Source: JAFAZI01 sp035501255
GTDB taxonomy: Bacteria > Actinomycetota > Actinomycetes > JAFAQI01
Length of the DNA stretch: 64,000 bases
Assembly: GCA_035501255.1 (NCBI GenBank)
Contig: DATJWM010000169.1
Location: 48,542 to 112,541, forward strand
Direction: 5' to 3'
This document shows positions 58,020 through 64,000 of the stretch, piece after piece (position 1 is the stretch's first letter; each line of letters opens with the position of its first letter). The notes beneath the pieces are model-generated. The model ran no database searches. It was not told where the DNA came from and worked only from the letters and a program-made list of their open reading frames with translations. Made by a program: the position numbers and the translations under genes.

Positions 58020-59135
58020 ATGGCGCGACCGGACGACGAGATCGACCCGGTGGTCACCCTCGCCCGGTTCGCCCGGGCGCTACGGGCGTCGGGAGTGGCG
58101 GTCGATCCCGCCCGGGTCGCGGCCATGGTCGAGGCGATCGCGTGCCTCGACGCGGCCAATCCCTCGCACGTGTACTGGGCGGGACGGGCCACTGTCTGCG
58201 GCGACCCGGACGACCTGCCGCGCTACGACGCGCTCTTCGACGAGTGGTTCCTCGGGATCGGCCGGATCGCCGGCGAACCGCCGAAGACCGTCGGTGGAGT
58301 CGAGGCGAGTATCCGCGCGTCGATCGCGACCGGTCGACGCGTGGCCGGCGACGACCGCGGCGAGCTCGGCGTCGCCGCGAGCGACGCCGAGCAGTTGCGG
58401 CATCGGGATGTCACCGAGCTCGATGTCGCGGAACTCGAGGCGGTGGGCCGGTTCGTGAGCCGTCTCGCTCCGCGGGCCGGCCTTCGCCGTACCCAGCGTC
58501 GGCGGCCCGGCGCGGGGCGCGACCTTGACGTCGCTCGGACGGTTCGAGCCTTCGTCCGCGACGGTGGGGAGCTGCGCAGGCCCGCCCGGCGTGGACCGCG
58601 AGCCCGTCCGCGCCGGGTGCTGTTCCTCATCGACGTGAGTGGATCGATGAGCCCCTACGCCGATCTCCTGCTGCGGTTCGCCCACGCCGCCCTTCGGCGC
58701 TCGCCGACCCGGATCGAGGTATTCACCGTCGGCACCCGGCTGACGCGGGTGACCCGCCAGCTGAGGTGCCGGGATCCCGAGGAGGCGCTGCGGGCCGCAG
58801 GGGAGGCCATCCCCGACTGGAGCGGCGGCACCCGGCTCGGTGAGACGTTGCAGGCGTTTCTGGACCGGTGGGGACAGCGGGGTACGGCGCGCCAGGCGGT
58901 CGTCGTGATCGCCTCGGACGGGTGGGAGCGCGGCGACGCCACCCTGCTCGGCGCGCAGATGGCCCGCCTTAAGCGGTTGGCGCACCGCATCACCTGGGTC
59001 AACCCACACGCCGGTCGTGACGGCTTCGCGCCGCTCGCGACCGGGATGGCGGTCGCCCTGCCCCACGTCGACGATCTCGTGTCCGGGCACTCGTTGGACG
59101 CCTTCGAACGGCTCGCCGCCACGATCGCCCGCTGA
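58020..59135 (+). CDS. VWA-domain protein (CoxE-like)
   Basis: The 371-residue protein has a helical N-terminal half with an Arg-rich middle section. A von Willebrand factor A domain begins near residue 199: the MIDAS motif DVSGSMS (205-211), WSGGTRLGETLQAF with the MIDAS Thr, and VIASDGWERGD. It is the normal partner of a MoxR ATPase in maturation of cox-type molybdenum hydroxylases. The ATG lies two bases after the MoxR stop, so the two are translated together. It is cytosolic. Confidence 0.93.
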   Translation: MARPDDEIDPVVTLARFARALRASGVAVDPARVAAMVEAIACLDAANPSHVYWAGRATVCGDPDDLPRYDALFDEWFLGIGRIAGEPPKTVGGVEASIRASIATGRRVAGDDRGELGVAASDAEQLRHRDVTELDVAELEAVGRFVSRLAPRAGLRRTQRRRPGAGRDLDVARTVRAFVRDGGELRRPARRGPRARPRRVLFLIDVSGSMSPYADLLLRFAHAALRRSPTRIEVFTVGTRLTRVTRQLRCRDPEEALRAAGEAIPDWSGGTRLGETLQAFLDRWGQRGTARQAVVVIASDGWERGDATLLGAQMARLKRLAHRITWVNPHAGRDGFAPLATGMAVALPHVDDLVSGHSLDAFERLAATIAR

Positions 59136-59144
59136 TCGTCACCG

Positions 59145-59176
59145 CCCGACCCGCGCCCGCCAGGCTACGGGTCGGG
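59145..59176. terminator. Hairpin between convergent VWA and TetR genes
   Basis: CCCGACCCG (59145-59153) pairs perfectly with CGGGTCGGG (59168-59176) over 14 bases in the 41-base gap; the right arm touches the TetR stop codon. Likely bidirectional terminator. Confidence 0.65.
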
Positions 59177-59857
59177 TCAGAGTTCGGTGTCGGTGAGGGA
59201 GCGCAGTGCGGTGGCGATCTCCGTCAGCGGCGTACCGATCGAGAAGGCGAGCACTCCGGTGGCGTCGGACACCGATTCGTTCCCGCCACGCGCGGGGCCG
59301 TCGAACAAGGCCCGGACGCTACCGAGGACGGCGGCAAGGCGCGGCCTCGGGTCGTCTGTCCCGCCCGTGACCAGCCACTCGCGCAGGACGCCGTTGTGAC
59401 CCGCCACGACGGCAGCCGCCATGATCTCGGCGACGATCGGGTCGGGGTGTGCGCACCGGTCCCGGAGGTAGCGGGCGAACAGCCGCTGGTAGCGATGGAC
59501 GTTCGTGACCTCCCGGTCGCGAAGTGCGGTCACCTTGCGGGTCAACGCGAACCGGGCCAGGGAGACCTCTCGATGTGCGACGTAGTCGTCGAGCACGAGG
59601 CTCACCGCGGTGCATACTGCCTCGAGGGCCGGGTCGCCCATCCGGCGGGCCAGCTCGGCCGCCACCGTCGCGCGGATCGCCTCGTGGTCGGGGAAGACCA
59701 CGTCCTCCTTCGTCGCGAAATACCGGAAGAACGTGCGCCGGCTCACCCCCGCGAGGTGGGCGATCTCATCGACCGTGGTCGTCTCGAAATCGCCGTCGGC
59801 GAGCCGCGCGAACGCCGCGTCGACAAGGCGGTCACGTACCGCCGCCGGGGCAGTCAT
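59177..59857 (-). CDS. TetR-family transcriptional regulator
   Basis: The 226-residue protein has VRDRLVDAAFARLADGDFETTTVDEIAHLAGVSRRTFFRYFATKEDVVF (about residues 6-55), a strong TetR DNA-binding domain of the RTFFRYF subgroup, and a helical ligand domain with a longer C-terminus. The ATG at 59857 is chosen since upstream residues are not homologous. It diverges from whiB, with a 34-bp dyad between them that is probably its own operator. Confidence 0.92.
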   Translation of the reverse strand: MTAPAAVRDRLVDAAFARLADGDFETTTVDEIAHLAGVSRRTFFRYFATKEDVVFPDHEAIRATVAAELARRMGDPALEAVCTAVSLVLDDYVAHREVSLARFALTRKVTALRDREVTNVHRYQRLFARYLRDRCAHPDPIVAEIMAAAVVAGHNGVLREWLVTGGTDDPRPRLAAVLGSVRALFDGPARGGNESVSDATGVLAFSIGTPLTEIATALRSLTDTEL

Positions 59858-59923
59858 GGCGGGGCCGGTCGGCCCGGGGGAACGGTCCACGGAGAGTGAA
59901 CGTAACACCGACTCCCTGGTCGT

Positions 59924-59957
59924 GTCACTGAGTGCCTTGCAAATGGCACTAGGTGAC
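59924..59957. promoter_or_regulatory. 34-bp dyad operator between tetR and whiB
   Basis: The left arm GTCACTGAGTGCC (59924-59936) and the right arm GGCACTAGGTGAC (59945-59957) are inverted with 11 of 13 positions paired and an 8-base AT-rich centre. It lies 67 bases before the TetR start and 77 before the WhiB start. The form is typical for TetR autoregulatory sites. Confidence 0.6.
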
Positions 59958-60034
59958 GCTAAGTTGCGAAGCGGCGCCCACGAGGCAGCGCTCCGGCGAG
60001 ACAACGGCGACTCGAGACATGAGGTGAGCGGGTA

Positions 60035-60280
60035 ATGGACTGGCGGGCCAACGCGGCGTGTCTAGATGCAGATCCGGAGCAATTCTTCCCGCTGACCGAC
60101 GCAGGTCCCAGCCTTCGCCAGGTCGACTCCGCGCTCGCGGTTTGCGCGGGCTGCTCCGTGCGCACCGCATGCCTGAACTGGGCGATCGCCAACGACGTCC
60201 GCCACGGCGTGTGGGGCGGCCTCACCGAGCAGGATCGCTACTCGCTGAGCGCCGCTCACCGGCTCGCCACCGCCAGCTGA
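60035..60280 (+). CDS. WhiB-family iron-sulfur transcriptional regulator
   Basis: The 81-residue protein has the four cluster cysteines Cys9, Cys37, Cys40 and Cys46 (Cys, then CxxCxxxxxC), the GVWGG turn at 58-62 and a short basic tail. WhiB proteins bind a [4Fe-4S] cluster and regulate transcription through the sigma factor; redox or NO may be the signal. It is of the short type and the tail has few Arg/Lys residues (AAHRLATAS), so DNA contact may be weak. It diverges from a TetR gene. Family restricted to Actinomycetota and their phages. Confidence 0.95.
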   Translation: MDWRANAACLDADPEQFFPLTDAGPSLRQVDSALAVCAGCSVRTACLNWAIANDVRHGVWGGLTEQDRYSLSAAHRLATAS

Positions 60281-60327
60281 GGCAACGGCCGAGCCCTCGC
60301 GCCGGCGTTCCCTGCCCGGCCGCTGTT

Positions 60328-61752
60328 CTATTGGGGCGGCCCGCTGCCGAGTGTCACCTGGGTCGAGCGGTTCGCACCCGATCCGGTCGTGTAGTCGACG
60401 GTCACCGTGCTGCCCGGCGTCAGCGTCGTCATCAGCGCGGTGAGTCCGGAGGCGCTCTGCACCGAGTGCCCGGCCACCGAGGTGATCACATCACCCGAGC
60501 TGATCCCGGCTTGGGCAGCCGGCCCGCCGCTGACGGTCTGCACGACCTGGGCGCCGCCGGCGGTCGAGGCGTCGCTCCCGACGTACACGCCGAGCTGCGC
60601 GGTCGCGCCGATGTGGACGGTGGAGGAGCCGTCGCCGGCCTCGATCTGCGCGGCGATCTGCAGCGCGGTCGTGATCGGGATGGCGAATCCGCGAGACGAA
60701 CCGGAACCGCCGCCCGTGTCGAAGCTGAACCCGGACGAGGCGGCGGTGTCCATGCCGACCACCTCACCCGAGGTGTTGACCAACGGGCCGCCGGAGTCCC
60801 CGGCCTGGATGTTGGCGTCGGTCGCCAACAGGCCGGTGAGCTTCTCCGACGTCCCGTCGTACTCGTCGCTGGCAGTGATCGACGCGTTGGTCTGGGTGAT
60901 CGCGCCGCCGGCGTAGCTCGGAGTGCCTCCGGTGCCGCCCGCGTTGCCGATCCCGACCACCGCGGCGCCGCTGGAGGGCTCCGAGGTTGCGGTCTTGACC
61001 GTGGTCAGTCCGCTGGCCCCGGTCAGTTGAAGAACCGCAACGTCGTGGCTGCGGTCATAGCCGACGACGGTGGCCTTGTAGGTCTTGCCGTTGCCGACGT
61101 CGCGGACGCTGATGCTTCTCGCGCCGTTGATGACGTGGTTGTTGGTCAGCACCTCCCCGTTCGAGGTGAGCACCATGCCGGTGCCGGCCGCCTCGCCGCC
61201 CGCGACGGTGGTCGTGATGTCGACCACGCCCGGGTCGACATCACGAGCGATGCTCGCCGCGTCGGTCGGTCCGTCGGAGGTGTTCGAGCCGTTCGAGCCT
61301 GAGCTGCCGCCGCTACTGAAACCGGGGAACCCAGGGAAGTTCGGGAAGCCGTTGGACCCGCCGAAGCCTTCGCTCCCGGACCCGCCGTACCCGAACCCGT
61401 TCGACCCGCCGGGTAGCGTCGGCGTTCCCCCGGACGAGCCGTTCGGTGCGCCAGCGGAGGCGGACGACCCGGAGTTGTCGGTGAGTGCGCGGCTGATTCC
61501 CGCGCCGCCTGCCGCGCCGACCGCGACCAGCGCCACGGCGCCGAGAGCCAGCAGACCGACCCGGCGCCGGGAAGAGTGGTTGCCGGTGGCGGGCGCGGTC
61601 GGGACGGCGTCGGCGAGTCCGAACGCCGACGTGGGCGCCTCCGGTCCGAATCGCCAGTCGCTCGTCGGCGGTGGTGCCCAGATGGGTTGAGGTGCGGTCG
61701 GCAGGTCCTCGCCGGCCGTTGATTCGGCCGCGGGTTCGCGCTCGTCGGTCAC
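60328..61752 (-). CDS. Membrane-anchored HtrA/DegP-like serine protease with PDZ domain
   Basis: The 474-residue protein has a cytosolic Pro-rich N-terminus (1-60), one membrane segment (about 64-85, RRVGLLALGAVALVAVGAAG), an extracellular Gly/Ser/Asn/Phe-rich linker (95-160), a trypsin-like domain with His206 (TNNHVING), Asp237 (SHDVAVLQL) and Ser320 (GDSGGPL), and a PDZ domain (about 375-470). This is the architecture of actinobacterial PepD/HtrA proteins for envelope quality control. AAGGAG upstream supports the GTG at 61752. The linker repeats GFGG/NGF/PGF motifs. It is expressed alone. Confidence 0.95.
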   Translation of the reverse strand: MTDEREPAAESTAGEDLPTAPQPIWAPPPTSDWRFGPEAPTSAFGLADAVPTAPATGNHSSRRRVGLLALGAVALVAVGAAGGAGISRALTDNSGSSASAGAPNGSSGGTPTLPGGSNGFGYGGSGSEGFGGSNGFPNFPGFPGFSSGGSSGSNGSNTSDGPTDAASIARDVDPGVVDITTTVAGGEAAGTGMVLTSNGEVLTNNHVINGARSISVRDVGNGKTYKATVVGYDRSHDVAVLQLTGASGLTTVKTATSEPSSGAAVVGIGNAGGTGGTPSYAGGAITQTNASITASDEYDGTSEKLTGLLATDANIQAGDSGGPLVNTSGEVVGMDTAASSGFSFDTGGGSGSSRGFAIPITTALQIAAQIEAGDGSSTVHIGATAQLGVYVGSDASTAGGAQVVQTVSGGPAAQAGISSGDVITSVAGHSVQSASGLTALMTTLTPGSTVTVDYTTGSGANRSTQVTLGSGPPQ

Positions 61753-61952
61753 GGTTCGGCTCCTTCGGCGACTCCGCTTCGCGCCGGTGGGTGCGAGTGG
61801 TCAGTCGATCTTCGTGTCTCGACTGTGCTCTCGCAGTCTGAACCGCGGGTGAAAGAATCCTGTGCGTCGGACCGGAATGGACGAACGGGTGTCGGAGCGA
61901 GAGGGTGAGCACCGACCGACGCACGTGAGACCCAGAACGGCAGGCGACCTTG

Positions 61953-63416
61953 ATGGCGGACACGATAGATAAGCAGTCGGCCACCCGAGGACCGAAGAAG
62001 AAGGCAGCGCGAGGCCTGGCGGGCTCGCTGACGCGGCCGAGCCGGGACGATCGGGCGGCCGCAGGCAAGGCCGCTCGGGCCGTTGCGCCGCTCGATTCGC
62101 ACGCGGCGCTCGATGTTCCTGCGTCTCGGGACCCGGTCGCATTGCTCGAGGAGCAGGCGCTCACCCGAGTGCCGGAGTTGGTCCCGGTGCGGTACGGGCG
62201 GATGCTGGTGTCGCCGTTCACCTATTACCGTGGCGCGGCGCTGCCAATGGCCGCGGACCTCGCCACCACGCCGACGTCCGGCCTTCGCGTCCAACTGTGC
62301 GGTGACGCCCATCTGTCTAATTTTGGCGGTTTCGCATCTCCGGAACGTGCGCTGGTCTTCGACGTCAACGATTTCGACGAGACGTTGCCCGGTCCGTTCG
62401 AATGGGACATCAAGCGCCTCGCCGCCTCGCTGGTGGTGGCGGCGCGGGACAACGAGTTCACCAGCAAGGAGAGCCAAGCGATCGCTCGCGCCTCGGTGCG
62501 CGCCTACCGCGAGATGATGCGCACCCTTGCGCAGGAGACCATGATGGAGGTCTGGTACAGCTCGGTCGACGTCGAGCAGGCGCTGACGTCGATCAAGGCG
62601 GACATCGGTCCGAAGCGGTTCAAGGCCACGGAGGCCTACGTCGCGAAAGCGCGCAGCCGGGACAGCACCCAGGCACTGAAGAAGCTCACGACCGTCGTCA
62701 ACGGCAGGCGTCAGATCATCAGCCAGCCGCCGCTGATCGTGCCGGTCGAGGAACTTCTCCCCGAACTAGGGGCCAACGCGATCTACCAGGTGATCGGCGA
62801 GCTGATCTCCGGCTACACCGCGACACTGCAATCCGATCGCCGGTATTTGGTGCGGCAATTCGAACTTGTCCAGCTCGCACGCAAGGTCGTCGGGGTAGGA
62901 AGTGTCGGGACTCGCGCGTGGATCGTTCTGATGGATGGTGGCGACGGCGTCGAACCGTTGTTCCTTCAGGCGAAGGAGGCACAGCAGTCCGTGCTCGCGA
63001 ACTTTGCCGGTGCGAGCGAGTACTCCAACCAAGGCCAGCGTGTGGTCGCGGGCCAGCACCTGATGCAGGCGGTCAGCGACATCTTCCTCGGCTGGCAAAG
63101 CGTCGCCGGCGTCGACGGGGTCGAGCGTGACTACTACATCCGCCAACTGCGCGACTGGAAGATCTCGCTGCCGATCGAGCAAATGCTCCCCGCCGGCATG
63201 CGGCACTACGGGGAGTTGTGCGGAGCCACGCTGGCCCGCGCACATGCTCGATCCGGGGACCGGATCGCCGTGGCGGCGTACCTCGGGAAGACAACCCAGT
63301 TCGACGATGCGGTTGCGGCGTTCGCTGAGTCCTACGCCGATCTGAACGAGCGCGATCACGCCGCGTTGGCGGCCGCCGCCGCCGAAGGACGGGTCACCGC
63401 CGAACTCGACCTGTAG
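61953..63416 (+). CDS. DUF2252 family protein
   Basis: The 487-residue protein has a Lys/Arg/Ala-rich N-terminus (1-45) then the DUF2252 domain: SPFTYYRGAALPMA (about 87-100), CGDAHLSNFG (116-125) and FDVNDFDET (136-144). The last two blocks resemble the catalytic HxDxxxxN and DxD motifs of the aminoglycoside-phosphotransferase/kinase-like fold, so phosphotransfer is possible, but no member has an established reaction. A TTG one codon before the ATG is an alternative start. It is flanked by a convergent glutamate decarboxylase and a 30-bp repeat. Confidence 0.9.
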   Translation: MADTIDKQSATRGPKKKAARGLAGSLTRPSRDDRAAAGKAARAVAPLDSHAALDVPASRDPVALLEEQALTRVPELVPVRYGRMLVSPFTYYRGAALPMAADLATTPTSGLRVQLCGDAHLSNFGGFASPERALVFDVNDFDETLPGPFEWDIKRLAASLVVAARDNEFTSKESQAIARASVRAYREMMRTLAQETMMEVWYSSVDVEQALTSIKADIGPKRFKATEAYVAKARSRDSTQALKKLTTVVNGRRQIISQPPLIVPVEELLPELGANAIYQVIGELISGYTATLQSDRRYLVRQFELVQLARKVVGVGSVGTRAWIVLMDGGDGVEPLFLQAKEAQQSVLANFAGASEYSNQGQRVVAGQHLMQAVSDIFLGWQSVAGVDGVERDYYIRQLRDWKISLPIEQMLPAGMRHYGELCGATLARAHARSGDRIAVAAYLGKTTQFDDAVAAFAESYADLNERDHAALAAAAAEGRVTAELDL

Positions 63417-63420
63417 TCCA

Positions 63421-63498
63421 TAACGGCGTCACGCCGTGTGGGCTATGGCGTGACGGCGTGACGCGGTGTGGGCTATGGCATAACGGCGTGACGCCGTT
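63421..63498. repeat. 30-bp tandem repeat, 2.6 copies, with internal palindromes
   Basis: Units begin at 63421, 63451 and 63481 with an exact 30-base period; the first two are full length, the third ends after about 18 bases. Each holds an ACGGCGT-ACGCCGT-type dyad (a near-perfect palindrome of 15 bases) and, in full copies, GTGTGGGCTATGGC. It lies between the DUF2252 stop and the convergent glutamate decarboxylase stop, so it may act as terminator for both. Confidence 0.85.
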
Positions 63499-63506
63499 GC
63501 GCGAGG

Positions 63507-64000
63507 TCAGTTGTGGTTGAACGTTCCTGACTCGCTCTCGGTCATCGGTGTGCTCACCGGGTGGTTGCCGAAGTGCGTCAGGGCCGCGCGGTAGTCGCTC
63601 AGCAGGAGGTCGGCGAGGTCGCGACTGAAGTCGTGCCGGACCAGGATCCGCTGGATGGCGAGGTCTTCGCGGTTCTTCGGCAACGTGTACGCCGGGACCT
63701 GCCACCCGGTCGTGCGGAGCCGGTCGGCGAGGTCGAAGAGGGTGAAGCCGTGATCGACGCCCTCCTTGAGCTTCCAGGCGAGCGCCGGGATGCCGCCGTG
63801 ACCGTCATAGATGATGTCGAACGGACCCATCGCGGCGATCTGCTCGGCGAGATACTGCGCGATCGCGTACCCGGCCTCGTGAATCTTGCGGTAGCCCTCG
63901 CGCCCAAGCCGGAGCAGGTTGTAGTACTGCACGACGACCGGGCCGCCCGGCCGGGAGAAGTTCAACGCGAAGGTCGGCATGTGGCCGCCGAGGTAGTTGA
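63507..64000 (-). CDS. gadB: Glutamate decarboxylase, C-terminal part (runs off window)
   Basis: The readable 164-odd residues match the C-terminal domain of PLP-dependent glutamate decarboxylase (GadA/GadB): NYLGGHMPTFALNFSRPGG, then VVQYYNLLRLGREGYRKIHEAGY, GFTLFDLADRLRTTGWQVPAYTLPKN and the end HFGNHPVSTP. The reading frame is open through base 64000, so the N-terminal part and PLP lysine lie outside. The enzyme converts glutamate to GABA and CO2, using a proton, and serves acid stress or GABA metabolism. The ATG at 63980 is internal and not the start. Confidence 0.95.
   Translation of the reverse strand, partial: NYLGGHMPTFALNFSRPGGPVVVQYYNLLRLGREGYRKIHEAGYAIAQYLAEQIAAMGPFDIIYDGHGGIPALAWKLKEGVDHGFTLFDLADRLRTTGWQVPAYTLPKNREDLAIQRILVRHDFSRDLADLLLSDYRAALTHFGNHPVSTPMTESESGTFNHN

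Noticed and set aside
59177..60280. Mycofactocin regulator (MftR) and a mycofactocin locus
   Set aside because: The RTFFRYF helix is reminiscent of MftR, but no mycofactocin precursor, radical-SAM or dehydrogenase genes lie nearby.
63421..63498. CRISPR array
   Set aside because: The units are contiguous with an exact 30-base period and no spacers, only 2.6 copies, and no cas genes are nearby.
63507..63980. ATG at 63980 as the start of a short 157-residue protein
   Set aside because: Glutamate decarboxylase homology (NYLGGH) continues in frame upstream to the window edge, so this is an internal methionine.

Overview
The window is high-GC DNA with strong G/C preference at third codon positions, many GTG starts and four-base GTGA/ATGA start-stop overlaps. 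It carries a WhiB-family protein, DUF222-HNH and luciferase-like oxidoreductase genes, and many acyl-CoA enzymes. This points to a soil- or water-type actinomycete (Actinomycetota) with a large catabolic repertoire; genus cannot be read from the sequence. I saw no rRNA, tRNA, insertion sequence, prophage, CRISPR array or replication origin. No gene-free stretch exceeds about 260 bases.

Region 1 (1-18,113) is CoA-based catabolism. A leftward group holds two AMP-forming acyl-CoA synthetases and a PEBP-type protein. Rightward come an AcuI/YhdH reductase and a hydantoinase/oxoprolinase B-A pair with a VOC protein. A long rightward operon follows: paired acyl-CoA dehydrogenases, two more acyl-CoA synthetases, an SDR, a TetR regulator, a P450-type ferredoxin, a PaaI thioesterase and an enoyl-CoA hydratase. 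It ends at a perfect 16-bp inverted repeat shared with the convergent TesB thioesterase.

Region 2 (18,104-30,000) holds a cytochrome P450, a nitroreductase, and a small sugar or sugar-acid module (FGGY kinase diverging from a 2-hydroxyacid dehydrogenase and a class II aldolase, around a 16-bp palindrome). It also has a DUF222-HNH protein, a small membrane protein, a D-aminoacylase-like amidohydrolase and an alpha/beta hydrolase.

Region 3 (29,889-51,803) is the most unusual part. Five COG2159-type amidohydrolases (a sixth lies at 21,128) alternate with three CaiB/BaiF CoA-transferases (one a two-domain fusion), a cysteine-lacking thiolase-like protein with its DUF35 partner, a true thiolase, SDRs, a luciferase-like oxidoreductase, a P450, a TetR regulator, a SRPBCC protein and a second acyl-CoA dehydrogenase pair. 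Several divergent promoters share a TTGAC-N6-GTCAA-like sequence, suggesting one regulon. The layout fits side-chain or ring degradation of a carboxylated cyclic or isoprenoid compound through CoA thioesters; the substrate is unknown.

Region 4 (51,824-59,135) is a complete cox-like molybdenum hydroxylase cluster: large, small and medium subunits, CoxG and TetR on one strand, and a MoxR ATPase plus a VWA protein on the other. The active-site loop is not that of CO dehydrogenase. Region 5 (59,177-64,000) has a TetR gene diverging from whiB, a membrane-anchored HtrA-type protease, a DUF2252 protein, a 30-bp tandem repeat and the 3' part of a glutamate decarboxylase gene that runs off the window.
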